In this document: positions 49,142 to 61,356 of the stretch, piece by piece
Numbering within the stretch: position 1 is the first letter of the stretch
How the letters are laid out: each line of letters begins with the position of its first letter
Assembly: GCF_000821185.2 (NCBI RefSeq)
Contig: NZ_CP050855.1
Span: 186,001 to 250,000, forward strand
Source: Serratia symbiotica
GTDB lineage: Bacteria > Pseudomonadota > Gammaproteobacteria > Enterobacterales > Enterobacteriaceae
Direction: 5' to 3'
DNA length: 64,000 nucleotides
The notes under the pieces: model-generated
The model's input: only the letters and a program-made list of their open reading frames with translations
Databases searched by the model: none
What the model was told of the DNA's origin: nothing
Position numbers and translations under genes: made by a program

Positions 49142-49262
49142 TTTTTTGTGTCATAATTATGCGTTGCGTACTGGGGCTGTGCTGGTTTTTGCGCGTTTGA
49201 TCACTAAACCGCTGACAAAAATCGCTGGCAGGTGCGGTGTATCATCAAGACGGGAAGTGTAT

Positions 49263-52091
49263 ATGGATAATATCGAAATTCGTGGTGCTCGAACGCATAA
49301 TCTCAAAAACATCAACCTGATTATCCCGCGTGACAAGTTGATCGTCGTCACCGGTTTATCTGGTTCCGGCAAGTCCTCGCTGGCTTTTGATACGCTGTAT
49401 GCCGAAGGGCAGCGCCGCTACGTTGAGTCGCTTTCCGCCTATGCACGCCAGTTCCTTTCGCTCATGGAAAAACCGGACGTCGACCACATTGAAGGTTTAT
49501 CACCAGCGATCTCCATTGAGCAGAAATCCACCTCGCACAACCCAAGATCTACCGTCGGCACCATTACCGAGATCCATGACTACTTGCGCCTCCTGTTCGC
49601 CCGCGTTGGTGAACCACGCTGCCCGGAACACCACACGCCACTGGCGGCGCAATCCGTCAGCCAAATGGTCGATAACGTGCTCAACCAACCGGAAGGCACA
49701 CGCCTGATGCTGTTGGCCCCGGTGGTAAAAGACCGCAAGGGCGAGCACACCAAAACGCTGGAAACCCTCGCCTCTCAGGGCTATATCCGCGCCCGCATCG
49801 ATGGCGAGGTGTGCGATCTTTCCGATCCACCGAAGTTGGAGTTGCAAAAGAAGCACACTATCGAAGTGGTGGTTGACCGCTTCAAGGTGCGTGAAGACCT
49901 GGCGCAGCGCCTGGCGGAATCGTTCGAGACCGCGCTGGAGCTGTCCGGCGGTACTGCACTGGTGGCTAACATGGACAGTGAAAAGGCCGAAGAGCTGCTA
50001 TTCTCCGCCAATTTTGCCTGCCCGATATGCGGCTATAGCATGCGCGAGCTGGAACCACGCCTGTTCTCGTTCAACAACCCAGCCGGTGCCTGCCCGACCT
50101 GCGATGGCTTGGGCGTGCAGCAGTTCTTTGATCCAGAGCGCGTGGTACAGAACCCGGAGCTGTCGTTGGCTGGCGGTGCGATCCGTGGTTGGGATCGCCG
50201 CAATTTCTACTACTTCCAGATGTTGCGCTCGTTGGCGGAACACTATGAGTTCGACGTCGAAGCACCGTTCAACAGCCTGAGCGACAAGGTGCAGAAAGCG
50301 GTGCTGAGCGGCTCCGGCAAAGATTCAATCGAATTCAAATACATCAACGATCGCGGTGATACCACCGTACGCCGCCATCCGTTCGAAGGCGTGCTGAACA
50401 ACATGGAGCGCCGCTACAAAGAGACTGAATCCAGCGCGGTACGCGAAGAGCTAGCCAAGTTTATCAGCAACCGCCCGTGTACCTCGTGCCATGGCACCCG
50501 TCTGCGAGAAGAAGCGCGCAACGTATTCGTCGAAGATACCACGCTACCAGAAATCTCCGAGCTGAGCATCGGCCATGCGCTAACCTTCTTCCAGGACATG
50601 AAGCTCAGCGGCCAACGCGCCAAGATTGCTGAGAAAGTGCTGAAAGAGATCGGCGATCGCCTGAAATTCTTGGTCAACGTGGGGCTAAACTATCTATCGC
50701 TGTCACGCTCGGCGGAAACGCTGTCCGGTGGCGAGGCACAGCGTATCCGTTTGGCAAGCCAGATCGGCGCTGGCCTGGTGGGCGTGATGTACGTGCTGGA
50801 TGAACCGTCGATCGGCCTGCATCAGCGCGACAACGAACGCCTGCTGGAAACCCTGATCCACCTGCGCAACCTGGGCAATACAGTGATCGTAGTAGAGCAC
50901 GACGAAGACGCCATTCGCGCCGCTGACCATGTGATCGACATCGGCCCCGGCGCTGGCGTGCACGGTGGTCAGATCGTGGCGGAAGGCAGCGTGGAAGCGA
51001 TCATGGCACAGCCGGACTCACTGACTGGCCAGTTCCTCAGCGGCAAGCGCGAAATCGCCATACCGCAGCAGCGCGTGCCGGCCGACCCGACTAAAGTGTT
51101 AAAGCTGAGTGGCGCGTGTGGTAACAACCTGAAGGGGGTAACGCTGACGCTGCCGGTCGGCCTGTTTATCTGCATTACCGGAGTTTCCGGCTCCGGTAAA
51201 TCAACGTTGATCAACGATACGCTGTTCCCGATCGCCCAACGCCAGCTCAACGGTGCCACCATCATCGAACCTGCGCCATTCCGCGAAGTGACCGGCCTGG
51301 AGCATTTCGATAAGGTGATCGATATCGATCAAAGCCCGATCGGCCGTACTCCGCGCTCTAACCCAGCCACCTACACCGGCATTTTCACGCCGGTGCGCGA
51401 GCTGTTCGCTGGTGTACCTGAGTCACGCAGCCGTGGCTACAACCCTGGCCGCTTCAGCTTTAACGTCAAAGGTGGCCGCTGCGAAGCCTGCCAGGGTGAT
51501 GGCGTGATCAAAGTGGAGATGCACTTCCTGCCAGATATCTACGTGCCGTGCGACCAGTGTAAAGGCAAGCGCTACAACCGCGAGACGCTGGAAGTAAAGT
51601 ACAAGGGCAAGAATATCCACGAAGTGCTGGAGATGACTATCGAGGAAGCGCGCAATTTCTTCGATGCCGTACCAGCGCTAGCGCGCAAGTTGCAAACCCT
51701 GATCGATGTTGGCCTGTCGTATATTCGTCTCGGCCAGTCGGCCACCACCTTGTCCGGCGGTGAGGCGCAGCGCGTCAAGCTGGCACGCGAGCTGTCTAAG
51801 CGCGGCACTGGCCAGACACTGTATATCCTCGATGAACCGACCACCGGTCTGCACTTCGCCGATATCCAACAACTGCTGGCGGTGTTGCACCAACTGCGCG
51901 ATCAGGGCAATACCATCGTGGTCATTGAGCATAACCTAGACGTGATAAAAACAGCAGACTGGATCGTCGATCTGGGGCCGGAAGGCGGCAGTGGCGGTGG
52001 TGAGATCCTGGTCTCTGGCACGCCAGAGACCGTAGCCGACTGCGTAACTTCGCACACCGGGCGCTTCCTCAATTCACTGTTAAAAAAGTAA
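49263..52091 (+). CDS. uvrA: Excinuclease ABC subunit A
   Basis: UvrA is the damage-sensing ATPase of nucleotide excision repair. The 942-residue product has two ABC modules: Walker [17 protein letters not shown] and [14 protein letters not shown], with signatures [16 protein letters not shown] and [16 protein letters not shown]. Zinc-finger cysteines are in [27 protein letters not shown] and [11 protein letters not shown] chose the ATG at 49263 ([13 protein letters not shown]); the open frame runs upstream to 49146, but that part covers the promoter. Confidence 0.98.
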   Translation: MDNIEIRGARTHNLKNINLIIPRDKLIVVTGLSGSGKSSLAFDTLYAEGQRRYVESLSAYARQFLSLMEKPDVDHIEGLSPAISIEQKSTSHNPRSTVGTITEIHDYLRLLFARVGEPRCPEHHTPLAAQSVSQMVDNVLNQPEGTRLMLLAPVVKDRKGEHTKTLETLASQGYIRARIDGEVCDLSDPPKLELQKKHTIEVVVDRFKVREDLAQRLAESFETALELSGGTALVANMDSEKAEELLFSANFACPICGYSMRELEPRLFSFNNPAGACPTCDGLGVQQFFDPERVVQNPELSLAGGAIRGWDRRNFYYFQMLRSLAEHYEFDVEAPFNSLSDKVQKAVLSGSGKDSIEFKYINDRGDTTVRRHPFEGVLNNMERRYKETESSAVREELAKFISNRPCTSCHGTRLREEARNVFVEDTTLPEISELSIGHALTFFQDMKLSGQRAKIAEKVLKEIGDRLKFLVNVGLNYLSLSRSAETLSGGEAQRIRLASQIGAGLVGVMYVLDEPSIGLHQRDNERLLETLIHLRNLGNTVIVVEHDEDAIRAADHVIDIGPGAGVHGGQIVAEGSVEAIMAQPDSLTGQFLSGKREIAIPQQRVPADPTKVLKLSGACGNNLKGVTLTLPVGLFICITGVSGSGKSTLINDTLFPIAQRQLNGATIIEPAPFREVTGLEHFDKVIDIDQSPIGRTPRSNPATYTGIFTPVRELFAGVPESRSRGYNPGRFSFNVKGGRCEACQGDGVIKVEMHFLPDIYVPCDQCKGKRYNRETLEVKYKGKNIHEVLEMTIEEARNFFDAVPALARKLQTLIDVGLSYIRLGQSATTLSGGEAQRVKLARELSKRGTGQTLYILDEPTTGLHFADIQQLLAVLHQLRDQGNTIVVIEHNLDVIKTADWIVDLGPEGGSGGGEILVSGTPETVADCVTSHTGRFLNSLLKK

Positions 52092-52230
52092 CTTTTCACC
52101 CAGTTCGCCCTATGACCCGTTACACATAACGTGGTAGTCACATGAGAAATGCCACTTCCATGCGTCGCTTTTAGTGGCGCTGGTCTAGCAGGGTATATCC
52201 CCCCTAACTGTTAGCTCCCCCTGGCAGGGT

Positions 52231-53424
52231 TTACTGCACTGCGGCAAACGCCTCGGCTACAAAATGCACATTGTTATGGTTCAAGCCAGCCACGCACATG
52301 CGACCACTGTGGAGCAGGTAAACGCCGAACTCTTCGCGCAGGCGATCAACCTGCGCTGCGCTGAGGCCTGTGTAGCTAAACATACCGCACTGTTCCAGCA
52401 GATAATCGAAATTGTGCTGCGGTAGTACGCCTTTCAGTGCTTCCGCCAGCGTTTTACGCATCTCAAGGAGGCGGGTGCGCATGCTTGCCACTTCATTCTG
52501 CCACTGGGCTTTCAGTGGCGCGTCGTTCAACACTTTGGCCACTACCTGTGCACCAAAACTCGGCGGACTGGAGTAGTTACGGCGCACGGTAGCCTTAAGC
52601 TGGCCCAGCACCCGGATGGCGACCTCTTGGCTTTCGCACACCACTGAAAGCCCACCGACGCGTTCGCCATACAGCGAGAAGATTTTCGAGAACGAATTGC
52701 TTACCAAGCACGGCAGACCGGCGGTGGCGATGGCACGGCAGGCGTAGGCATCTTGATCCATGCCAACGCCAAAGCCCTGGTAGGCAACGTCCAGGAACGG
52801 GATCAGTGCGCGGTCAGCGATCACCTTGATTACATCATCCCATTGGGCGGTGGTCAGATCAGAGCCGGTCGGGTTGTGGCAGCAAGGGTGCAGTAGCACA
52901 ATGCTGTGTCTTGGCAACTGTTTCAATGCACCCAGCATGGCGTCGAACTTTACGCCCAGGCTACCAGTGTCGAAGTAGGGATAAGTGTTCACCTTGAAGC
53001 CAGCACCATTGAAGATAGCGACATGGTTTTCCCATGTCGGATCGCTGACCCACACTTGTGAATCAGGGAAATAGTTTTTCAAGAAATCTGCCCCTACCTT
53101 CAACGCACCGGAACCGCCAACGGTCTGAATGGTGGCGATGCGCTCCTGACGCAACATTGGGTGCTGCGAGCCAAACAGCAACTGCTGGACGGCAGTGCGA
53201 TATGGCTGTAGACCCTCCATCGGCAAATATAATGATGCGCATTGTTCGACACGGCTCAACTGCGCTTGCGCTGCGGCGACTACCTGCATCTGCGGAATAA
53301 TGCCTTGCTCATTGTGGTATAGGCCGATGCTCAGGTTCACCTTGTGCGCACGGTGATCTTGTTTAAACTTTTCCATTAGCGACAAGATAGGGTCGCCAGC
53401 ATAAGCCTCAACGTTATGGAACAC
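52231..53424 (-). CDS. tyrB: Aromatic amino acid aminotransferase
   Basis: TyrB makes tyrosine, phenylalanine and leucine from their keto acids with PLP. The 397-residue product has the PLP lysine in [16 protein letters not shown] and substrate-site sequences [20 protein letters not shown] and [13 protein letters not shown]. The N-terminus [18 protein letters not shown] is typical. AspC-like function is an alternative, but its place beside alr-dnaB and its sequence favour TyrB. Confidence 0.95.
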   Translation of the reverse strand: MFHNVEAYAGDPILSLMEKFKQDHRAHKVNLSIGLYHNEQGIIPQMQVVAAAQAQLSRVEQCASLYLPMEGLQPYRTAVQQLLFGSQHPMLRQERIATIQTVGGSGALKVGADFLKNYFPDSQVWVSDPTWENHVAIFNGAGFKVNTYPYFDTGSLGVKFDAMLGALKQLPRHSIVLLHPCCHNPTGSDLTTAQWDDVIKVIADRALIPFLDVAYQGFGVGMDQDAYACRAIATAGLPCLVSNSFSKIFSLYGERVGGLSVVCESQEVAIRVLGQLKATVRRNYSSPPSFGAQVVAKVLNDAPLKAQWQNEVASMRTRLLEMRKTLAEALKGVLPQHNFDYLLEQCGMFSYTGLSAAQVDRLREEFGVYLLHSGRMCVAGLNHNNVHFVAEAFAAVQ

Positions 53425-53643
53425 AGATTATTCTCCTAAATTATCGCGGTGTAGGTACAGCGTGACGACGCAAAATCGCGTTCGATTTTAGCTTTATCCG
53501 CGCATACGGCAAAAGCGCTTCTCTCAATCTGATTGGGCGCGTGATGAGGTAAGAGGGAGGCGCATCAGTGGCTGTAATTAGCAAAGCGACCAGCGAAAGT
53601 GATGCAGTGAAGATTAACGCTGGCACGCCCAACATGCGGCAGA

Positions 53644-54723
53644 TCAATCGCCAATGTATTCCATCGCCACACGTTGCGTCAGCTTGGTGACCAGTTCGTA
53701 GACACTGATGCCGGCATAGATGGCGATGCGCTCAACTGGCAGTGCTTGGCCCCACAGCACGGCCTCGTCCCCGACTTTGTCGGTGGCATCAGGCCCTAGA
53801 TCAACCGAGATCATGTCCATCGATACCCGACCAACAATCGGCACTTCGCGCCCATTCAGCCAGATCGGCGTACCAGTGGGAGCACTGCGTGGATAACCGT
53901 CACCATAGCCTATCGCCACCACGCCCAGGCGGGTATCACGCTGGCTGATCCAAGTGCCACCGTAACCGACCGGCTCACCGGCCAGGTGGTCACGCACGGC
54001 GATCAAGCTAGACTTCAGCGTCATCGCTGGCTGTAGCAGGTGCTGGCTACCGTTGGCGTTATCCAGTGGCGACACGCCGTATAGGATAATGCCTGGCCGT
54101 ACCCACTGGTTATGTGCGTCCGGCCACAGCAGAATGCCGCTTGAAGCGGCGATCGAACGTTGGCCTGGTTTACCACGGGCAAACTGCTCAAAGCAGGCGA
54201 TCTGTTTTAGGGTTGCGTCAGATCCCGGCTCATCAGCACAGCTAAAGTGGCTCATGATATTGACTGGCTGCGCCACGTTGTGACAGGCGCACAAGCGCTG
54301 GTAAAAGGCTTCGGCCTGCTCTGGCCGCACGCCCAAGCGATGCATGCCGGTGTCCAGTTTCATCCACACCGGCAACGGGTGTGCCAGTTTGGCCTGCTCC
54401 AATGCCTCCAACTGTTCGCTGCTGTGCACTACGGTTTCGATGTTATTCGCCACCAATAACGGTAGATCTTCGGCAGAGAAGAAACCTTCCAGTAGTAGGA
54501 TCGGTTTGACGATACCGCCGAAGCGCAGCGCTAACGCTTCACTAATGCGCGACACGCCAAAGCAGTCGGCATCTTGCAGAGTGTGTGCTGTTTCCAGCAT
54601 GCCGTGGCCGTAAGCATTTGCTTTCACAATGGCAATCAGGTGGCTTTGCGGTGCCTGGCGGCGCACCTGTTGCAGATTATGTCGTAGAGCGCTGCGGTCG
54701 ATTACTGCGGTCGCCACTTTCAT
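53644..54723 (-). CDS. alr: Biosynthetic alanine racemase
   Basis: Alr makes D-alanine for peptidoglycan with PLP bound at the lysine in [11 protein letters not shown] (near residue 34). The opposite-subunit tyrosine is in [15 protein letters not shown], and [13 protein letters not shown] is also present. The 359-residue length matches E. coli Alr. It follows dnaB by 18 bp. The 219 bp between tyrB and alr hold only a doubtful 68-codon reading that I do not call. Confidence 0.96.
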   Translation of the reverse strand: MKVATAVIDRSALRHNLQQVRRQAPQSHLIAIVKANAYGHGMLETAHTLQDADCFGVSRISEALALRFGGIVKPILLLEGFFSAEDLPLLVANNIETVVHSSEQLEALEQAKLAHPLPVWMKLDTGMHRLGVRPEQAEAFYQRLCACHNVAQPVNIMSHFSCADEPGSDATLKQIACFEQFARGKPGQRSIAASSGILLWPDAHNQWVRPGIILYGVSPLDNANGSQHLLQPAMTLKSSLIAVRDHLAGEPVGYGGTWISQRDTRLGVVAIGYGDGYPRSAPTGTPIWLNGREVPIVGRVSMDMISVDLGPDATDKVGDEAVLWGQALPVERIAIYAGISVYELVTKLTQRVAMEYIGD

Positions 54724-54741
54724 TGTTATCTCCTAAGTTGA

Positions 54742-56166
54742 TTATTCATCCTCATAGTGTGACCCTGCATAGTTATCGAAACGCGACCACTGGCCGTTAA
54801 AAGTCAGCCGCACGGTACCAATCGGACCGTTACGCTGCTTACCCAGAATAATTTCGGCAATCCCTTTCAAATCGCTGTTGTCGTGATAAACCTCATCACG
54901 GTAGATGAACATAATCAGGTCGGCATCCTGCTCGATGGAGCCAGACTCACGCAGATCAGAGTTGACCGGGCGTTTGTCGGCACGTTGCTCCAAGCCACGG
55001 TTCAACTGCGACAGCGCCACCACTGGAACCTGAAGCTCTTTCGCCAACGCCTTTAGCGAGCGGGAAATTTCGGCGATCTCCAGCGTACGGTTATCGGATA
55101 AGGCGGGTACACGCATCAGTTGCAGGTAGTCGATCATGATCAAGCTAAGCCCGTCATGCTCGCGGAAAATGCGCCGCGCGCGGGAGCGCACTTCGGTTGG
55201 CGTCAGGCCGGAAGAGTCATCGATGTACATGTTACGCTTCTCCAGCAGGAGACCCATGGTGCTGGAGATGCGCGCCCAGTCCTCATCATTGAGCTGCCCG
55301 GTACGGATGCGCGTTTGATCCACGCGCGACAGCGATGCCAGCATACGCATCATGATCTGGTTGCCGGGCATTTCGAGACTGAAGATCAGCACCGGTTTTT
55401 CCTGCGTCATCGCGGCGTGTTCACATAGGTTCATCGCGAAGGTGGTTTTCCCCATCGATGGACGGGCGGCAACGATAATCAGGTCGGATTTCTGCAAACC
55501 GGCGGTTTTTTTATTGAGATCTTGATAACCGGTATCCACACCGGTAACACCGTCGTGCGGCTGCTGATACAGTTGCTCAATGCGCGAGACGGTGTCCTCG
55601 AGGATGCGGTCAATGCCCTTTGGGCCGTCATCCTTGTTGGCACGGTTTTCGGCAATCTGGAAAACGCGGGATTCTGCCAGATCGAGCAAATCTTCGCTGC
55701 TACGCCCCTGAGGATCGTAGCCGGCATCGGCGATTTCATTGGCTACCGAGATCATCTCGCGCACCACCGCACGCTCGCGCACGATATCGGCATAGGCACT
55801 GATGTTAGCGGCACTTGGGGTGTTTTTCGACAGCTCAGCCAGGTAGGCGAAACCGCCTACTAAATCCAGCTCACCCTTCTGTTCTAAGGACTCAGACAGG
55901 GTGATCAAGTCGATCGGTTTGCTCATTTCCAGCAGGCGCTGCATCTCGGTAAAGATCAAACGGTGCGGACGGCTGAAGAAGTCGTTGGCGACCACGCGCT
56001 CTGATACGTTATCCCAGCGTTCGTTGTCGAGCATCAAACCACCCAATACCGACTGCTCAGCCTCCAGCGAATGTGGTGGCATCTTCAGCCCTTCCATCTG
56101 ACGATCTCGTGGGCTATTTCTGGCTTCGTCCGCGTTTGTTTTATTGGTTGTTTTTTTTCCTGCCAT
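54742..56166 (-). CDS. dnaB: Replicative DNA helicase DnaB
   Basis: DnaB is the hexameric 5'-3' helicase at the replication fork. The 474-residue product has the N-terminal dimer domain (PHSLEAEQSVLGGLMLDN), then the RecA-like motor with Walker A AARPSMGKTTFAMNL, H2 VLIFSLEMPG, LIMIDYLQLM, and H4 SGSIEQDADLIMFIYRD. All motifs are intact. In E. coli qorA lies between dnaB and dusA; here the gap holds only mobile-element remnants. Confidence 0.98.
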   Translation of the reverse strand: MAGKKTTNKTNADEARNSPRDRQMEGLKMPPHSLEAEQSVLGGLMLDNERWDNVSERVVANDFFSRPHRLIFTEMQRLLEMSKPIDLITLSESLEQKGELDLVGGFAYLAELSKNTPSAANISAYADIVRERAVVREMISVANEIADAGYDPQGRSSEDLLDLAESRVFQIAENRANKDDGPKGIDRILEDTVSRIEQLYQQPHDGVTGVDTGYQDLNKKTAGLQKSDLIIVAARPSMGKTTFAMNLCEHAAMTQEKPVLIFSLEMPGNQIMMRMLASLSRVDQTRIRTGQLNDEDWARISSTMGLLLEKRNMYIDDSSGLTPTEVRSRARRIFREHDGLSLIMIDYLQLMRVPALSDNRTLEIAEISRSLKALAKELQVPVVALSQLNRGLEQRADKRPVNSDLRESGSIEQDADLIMFIYRDEVYHDNSDLKGIAEIILGKQRNGPIGTVRLTFNGQWSRFDNYAGSHYEDE

Positions 56167-56439
56167 GAAGCGTATTCTTTATCCGGTTGCGAATAGAGTG
56201 TCCAGATGCGTGAGTATACGTGATTTTTATTCGTGATTCTTGCGGCATCACCAATGCGGAAAAGGCGTGGATCTAGATAACTTATATGGACACCGACCCA
56301 ATGCAAGTGTGGGCAGGCCTTTTCCTGACAATGTAGTCACAAACATATATTCGGCTTGGTGCGTCCTGATGAACCGTACTCTCTGGCCTCATTAGTGTCA
56401 TGGATTATGACAGCCGAGCTATTTGCCAGGTTCACAGAG

Positions 56440-57190
56440 CGTCGGTTCTCACTGCCAACATATCAACCCTTTGACTTTATTTGATTTACCAGCGCCCATG
56501 CCATTCGTGCATTTTGTTCTCCAGTACCACAATGGCTTTATTCACGCCGCTTCGCGTGATTATTCCTACAGCCGGCGTTGCAGGCCGCTGCACCGTTCAT
56601 CCGGGAGGTTAACAACGCGGTAGACCGCAGAGCGGGCAGCGTGAATAGCACCATCCCCGCGCTTCGTTATCCCCTGGAGTCTGACCTTGCCGCCACTGCT
56701 GTACTCTTTAGATACCAGTCCCAGATAACTGGCAAAATGTCGGCCATTCTGAAAATCAGAGCTGTTACCCGGTGACACCGTTAGCGCCGATGCCCCAGAG
56801 TCCCAATACCCGGTATGCTCTCCAGCCTGAGGATATCCATTTTACTGATTGATATGCGCATGGCGTACGTCCAGCTCTTTTATCTGCTGCTGACAGCTCT
56901 GCAATTTTTGCAGCATCTCTTGGAACAACTGCCAGCTTAGCGTAGTCAGTTCATTTTTCGGCATCTTCCCGATATCCCGGCAGACAGACCATGATTTTAT
57001 GAGCGCCTTCCGGCATGGCAATACCGTATTCCAGGCCCAGCCCTCTGTATATGATTGATGAGGGCCGTTCTGTTCCCCATGCGTCGCTGGCGAAATATTC
57101 TGCTACTCAACGTTTTTTTCCGGCACATAACGCGCCCAGCCGACTGTCAGCTTCAACGATAGCGATGGCATCATTTGTATCGTTTTTTAC
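56440..57190 (-). pseudogene. IS110-family transposase remnant
   Basis: Minus-strand pieces read VSPGNSSDFQNGRHFASYLG, LVSKEYSSGGKVRLQGITKRG and GAIHAARSAVYRVV, the C-terminal IS110/IS116 domain. Upstream pieces read WQLFQEMLQKLQSCQQQIKE and KALIKSWSVCRDIGKMPK. Several stops and frameshifts break it. The gap 56167-56440 holds nothing I recognise. Confidence 0.8.
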
Positions 57191-57198
57191 TTCCCATT

Positions 57199-57370
57199 GG
57201 CTTTGTTAAATCAATCGGGGAACTGATTACCGAATGCAATTTTTGCAACATAAAAAATTGTGTCGCTCAATCAAATCGCCATCTGTCACCCTCTAACTGA
57301 TTGATTTTCTACTGTGCCAAATGCGACGTATCCGGTACAGCAGCACAATCTTTATTTATTCAACAAAGCC
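57199..57370. mobile_element. IS903-type (IS5 family) deletion remnant
   Basis: GGCTTTGTTAAATCAATC at the left, and AAATAAAGATT preceded by GGCTTTGTTGAAT when the right end is read in reverse, match IS903-type inverted repeats. Only 172 bp lie between, without transposase, so this is an internal-deletion derivative. Confidence 0.65.
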
Positions 57371-57485
57371 AGAAGGTACGCCACTCTATGAAAACCATCA
57401 GCCCGTTTTCGGGCAGGAAACATACTCTGGCAAAAGTGGAACGGTATTAAGTACAGCTATTATTTTATGCATTAATAATTAAAGT

Positions 57486-57685
57486 TATACCCTAAATAAT
57501 TCCAGTTGTAGGAAGGCAGCAACGCAGCGACAAATTGATCGGGAACCGATTTGAACAGCGCTTGCGCTGAGCCGCAGGCTGAACCTCAGGGATAAGGTTC
57601 ATTAACCCCTAGGAGCTTACATCAGTAAGTGACTGCGGTGAGTGAGGAAAGCTAACGCACAGGCAACTTAAATATAACGGGGATA
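57486..57685. repeat. ERIC element, copy 3 (long form)
   Basis: It starts TATACCCTAAATAATTCC, has an extra internal hairpin (GATCGGGAACCGATTT, then GCTTGCGCTGAGCCGCAGG), the core GAGCTTACATCAGTAAGTG, and ends ACGGGGATA. The 200-bp length matches the long ERIC variant also seen at 10754. It lies downstream of dusA. Confidence 0.9.
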
Positions 57686-57826
57686 AAACCAGATAGTGAG
57701 ATGGCAAAGTGCGTAGCGTTCTCCACCACCAGTGACTTGAAAGTGTTGCAATAGGTTAATTTCATTTCACTACGTATGGCAGACGTGAAGTGCAGATCGA
57801 GAACATTACGCCATTTCGTTGCGCGG

Positions 57827-58855
57827 TTAGCGCACCCAATCCAGCGCTTGTTCCACCACTTGAACATCAGCTCCCGGCTTGTGAGCGTTTTCGCTCAGGT
57901 GGCGACGCCACTGCCGTGCGCCCGGCACCCCCTGAAACAGGCCAAGAATATGGCGGGTAATATGGCCCAGATAAGTACCATTGGATAGCTCACGCTCAAT
58001 GTATGGGTACAACGATTCAATGATCGCCACACTGTCCTTGACTGCACCCTGAACGCCAAATAGCTCGTTGTCAACCCGCGCCAAAATACCGGGGTTCTGG
58101 TAGGCTTCGCGACCCATCATCACACCATCCAAATGCTGTAGGTGCTGCTGTGCCTCTTCCAGCGTCTTCACACCGCCATTGATGGCGATGGTCAACGCTG
58201 GGAAGTCTCGCTTCAGTTGATACACCCGTGGATAGTCCAGCGGCGGCACTTCGCGGTTTTCTTTCGGACTGAGGCCAGAGAGCCAAGCCTTGCGCGCATG
58301 GAGGGTGAACATAGCGCATTCACCACGGCCAGCAACGGTGGAGATGAAGTCACACAGAAATTCGTAGCTATCCTGATCGTCGATGCCAATACGTGTCTTG
58401 ACCGTCACTGGAATTGATACCACGTCACGCATCGCCTTGATGCCATCGGCGACCAGTGCCGCCTGTGCCATCAAGCAGGCACCGAACATGCCATTCTGCA
58501 CCCGATCAGATGGGCAACCGACATTGAGGTTGATTTCATCATAGCCGCGCTGCTCTGCCAGCTTGGCGCAGTGCGCCAGCGCAGCCGGATCGCTGCCGCC
58601 CAGTTGCAACGCCACCGGATGTTCTTCTTTGTTGTGGGCCAGATAATCGCCCTTACCGTGGATAATCGCGCCGGTAGTCACCATCTCGGTATAAAGCAGC
58701 GTTTCCTTGGTCAGCAAACGGTGAAAGTAACGGCAATGACGATCAGTCCAATCGAGCATCGGGGCAATGGAAAAGCGTGAAGGGCTGTATTTCGGCGCTA
58801 CACCAATATTTTCGCTGCTCTGGTGGGAATGCGGGGTTTCTTTGTTTTCGTGCAT
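57827..58855 (-). CDS. dusA: tRNA-dihydrouridine(20/20a) synthase DusA
   Basis: DusA reduces U20/U20a of tRNA with FMN and NADPH. The 342-residue product has [20 protein letters not shown] near the start, the catalytic cysteine in [18 protein letters not shown], and [11 protein letters not shown] plus [14 protein letters not shown] at the FMN phosphate site. The first 25 residues differ from E. coli, while the following [10 protein letters not shown] is identical. This is expected when an island integrates at the dusA 5' end and supplies a new start. Confidence 0.96.
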   Translation of the reverse strand: MHENKETPHSHQSSENIGVAPKYSPSRFSIAPMLDWTDRHCRYFHRLLTKETLLYTEMVTTGAIIHGKGDYLAHNKEEHPVALQLGGSDPAALAHCAKLAEQRGYDEINLNVGCPSDRVQNGMFGACLMAQAALVADGIKAMRDVVSIPVTVKTRIGIDDQDSYEFLCDFISTVAGRGECAMFTLHARKAWLSGLSPKENREVPPLDYPRVYQLKRDFPALTIAINGGVKTLEEAQQHLQHLDGVMMGREAYQNPGILARVDNELFGVQGAVKDSVAIIESLYPYIERELSNGTYLGHITRHILGLFQGVPGARQWRRHLSENAHKPGADVQVVEQALDWVR

Positions 58856-58944
58856 TTTTTGTCTTTATGTCGTATTTTTTCTTTATCAGCACCCCCAACA
58901 GCACCCCTGACTCATGGGGTGCTGAACGAAGGTAAAGGAAAAGC

Positions 58945-60033
58945 ATGGCCTACTATAGCATAGAAAAACGTCAACGCGCCGATGGAACTTTACGCTACCG
59001 CTGCACCGTAGGCGTAAAAGAAGGTGGGAAATATATCTACCGGGAAAACCGAACATTCAGCAAACAGGCCCATGCCAAAACGTGGGGTACTGTCAGGGTT
59101 GCTGAACTGGAAACAAATGGGGTGCCGACCGGCAACGACTTAAACAAAATGGCCGTTGGCGACCTGCTTAAACGCTACATCAACGATCCGAATCTCGGTG
59201 GCAAAGCAGGACGCACCAAACGTTATGTACTGGATATGTTGCTGGACTGCGACATAGCCGAAATCCCTCTTACAGACCTCTCAACCAGCCATGTTATTGG
59301 ACACTGCCGCCAGAGAAACGGCGCTGGCGCTGGCCCTTCCACTATTAACCACGATGTAAGTTATCTCTCTTCCGTTCTGGCGTCTGCCAAACCTGTCTAC
59401 GGTATCGACTACACAAGCAACCCGGCAACCGATGCAAGACCGCTACTGCTCCAGATGGAGCTAATTGGCAAATCTAAACGCCGCCACCGCCGCCCGGCAA
59501 GCGACGAGTTGGATAGGTTACTGGCAGGGCTTGAGTCCAGAAGCGATCATGTCGCGGCAAAAATCCCCTTCGTTGATATTCTGAACTTTTCGATCCTCAG
59601 TTGTATGCGGGTGGGCGAAGTGTGCAAAATCCGATGGGAGGACGTGGACGAAAAACAAAGGGCCGTACTGGTCAGAGACAGGAAAGATCCGCGCAAAAAA
59701 TCAGGTAACCATATGCTGGTACCACTTCTCGGCGATGCCTGGAACATAGTGCAGCGTCAGCCCAAAACCAGCGAATTAATTTTCCCTTACAACTCTCGTT
59801 CCGTAACAGCGGGTTTTCAACGTGTCAGGAATGCCTTGGGCATTGAAGACTTGCGCTACCACGATCTACGCCGTGAAGGAGCCAGCCGCCTGTTTGAAGC
59901 TGGATTTAGCATCGAAGAAGTTGCACAAGTTACAGGACATCGCTCGCTGAACGTTTTGTGGCAGGTGTACACGGAGCTATACCCGAATTCGTTGCACGCT
60001 AAGTTTGACTACTTACAAGCGGCGAAAGACTGA
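58945..60033 (+). CDS. Dus-type site-specific integrase (tyrosine recombinase)
   Basis: A 362-residue phage-type integrase with an AP2-like arm-binding start (YRCTVGVKEGGKYIYRENRT) and a catalytic domain: Arg in LSCMRVGEVCKIRWEDV, HDLRREGASRLF, His in QVTGHRSLNVLWQ, Tyr in VYTEL. It starts 90 bp from the dusA start, facing away. Integrases in this position form the described DusA-associated family, which inserts islands at the dusA 5' end. It looks intact. Confidence 0.9.
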   Translation: MAYYSIEKRQRADGTLRYRCTVGVKEGGKYIYRENRTFSKQAHAKTWGTVRVAELETNGVPTGNDLNKMAVGDLLKRYINDPNLGGKAGRTKRYVLDMLLDCDIAEIPLTDLSTSHVIGHCRQRNGAGAGPSTINHDVSYLSSVLASAKPVYGIDYTSNPATDARPLLLQMELIGKSKRRHRRPASDELDRLLAGLESRSDHVAAKIPFVDILNFSILSCMRVGEVCKIRWEDVDEKQRAVLVRDRKDPRKKSGNHMLVPLLGDAWNIVQRQPKTSELIFPYNSRSVTAGFQRVRNALGIEDLRYHDLRREGASRLFEAGFSIEEVAQVTGHRSLNVLWQVYTELYPNSLHAKFDYLQAAKD

Positions 60034-60110
60034 TGTTGTTAGTACATGATTAAATTTCCTGTTCCCACTTATGTAAAGCATCTCTCCTTAAACAGGTATT
60101 GCTTAGCTCG

Positions 60111-60151
60111 CCCCACATCGAGTAGGGAGAGGCTTCCTCTCCGGCGTGGGG
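60111..60151. other. Nested hairpin between integrase and glycosyltransferase
   Basis: The outer arms CCCCAC / GTGGGG enclose a perfect inner hairpin GGAGAGG-CTT-CCTCTCC. It could be a terminator-like structure, a folded recombination site or an RNA element. There is no T run. Confidence 0.4.
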
Positions 60152-60247
60152 ACTGATAAAGTGATTGGTCGATAAATACGGTAATCCGCCAAAGTCCTTG
60201 GGGCTTTAGCAAATACGTAAATTAATATTAAATAGCCTGAATAAACC

Positions 60248-61346
60248 ATGAGTTTTGTGAAAAAAATAAGACAACTCAATCGCAAGAGAAATTATTTCAT
60301 TAAGAAGTTAAAATATAATACCAACCTATACCTTGCCGCAAAACGGTGGCATTACCCTTGCAAAGAATTTCCCTTAGAAAAAACTAGAACAATTTTGCTG
60401 CTTAGGAATGATGATGAAATCGGTGATGCGATCATATCTACATGCATGCTTAAAACCCTTTGTGATGCTGGATCAAAAATAGATATATTAGCCACTAAAG
60501 AAAATAGTTTTATTTTTTCAAGCAATCCGTATGTCAGAAACTTTTATTTACTTAATGCGGAATCAATTGAAAATCACCAGAGTAAGTTTGAATTACGTCT
60601 ACCGGATAACATTTTATACATTTAAAAAAATGCATATGATCTTTTGATAGATACTGGCGTATGGGATACGGCACTTTACATGCCAAAATTGATAGCAGAG
60701 ATCAAACCAAAGCAAAATTTAGCTTTTAACAAGCCTAATTGGTTAAAGCAATATACCACTAACATTAAATTTAATTACCTCGATAAACATATAACAGGGA
60801 TTTACAGACATATAATTGAAAAGCTAAACGTTACAATAGAGTACCCTCTAGAATATGAGGTAAGTTACCCATCAATCGATCCTAGATGAAATGAGATCAT
60901 CCAATTTTTTCGTTACTCAGCAAAAAAACATTGTAATAAATCCTTATGCAAGCCATAACGACCGCTCACTTTCAGAGGCTCAAATATCCGAAATCGTTAA
61001 TGGCTTAAACTCAACCGGCGATAACATAATCATATTGGATTACAAAAAACAGCTTAGCAACTCAGATTATCCACAGGCTAAGCTACTCTATACGCCAACA
61101 CTTTATCATGTGATGGCCGCAGTATTTTTATCCGACCTCGTTATTACTCCAGATACATCACTAGTCCATATCTCAGCCATGTATAATAAAAAATTAATTG
61201 GGATATATCGGGATGTATCCAAAAAAAATATGCTATGGGATCCAGGATATAATAACGGCCACCAAATATTTACATCACACCACCGATTATATCAAGACAT
61301 GTTGGTTATTAAAAAAGTGATTGAGCTGAAAAAAACACTTATCTGA
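60248..61346 (+). pseudogene. Glycosyltransferase family 9 (heptosyltransferase-like), broken
   Basis: The reading ILLLRNDDEIGDAIISTCML is the GT9 N-terminal loop. A TAA interrupts it at 60623 within NILYI-KNAYDLLIDTG, and a TGA plus frameshift lies near 60888. The C-terminal half reads NIVINPYASHNDRSLSEAQI and SDLVITPDTSLVHISAMYN, the sugar-nucleotide site of the family. The gene is much more AT-rich than its neighbours, so it is probably acquired DNA: a lipopolysaccharide gene carried by the dusA island, now inactive. Confidence 0.85.
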
Positions 61347-61356
61347 AAACGTCTTT

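Noticed and set aside
53441..53647. 68-codon minus-strand reading between tyrB and alr
   Set aside because: No recognisable family and no ribosome site; its end overlaps the alr region. Probably chance.
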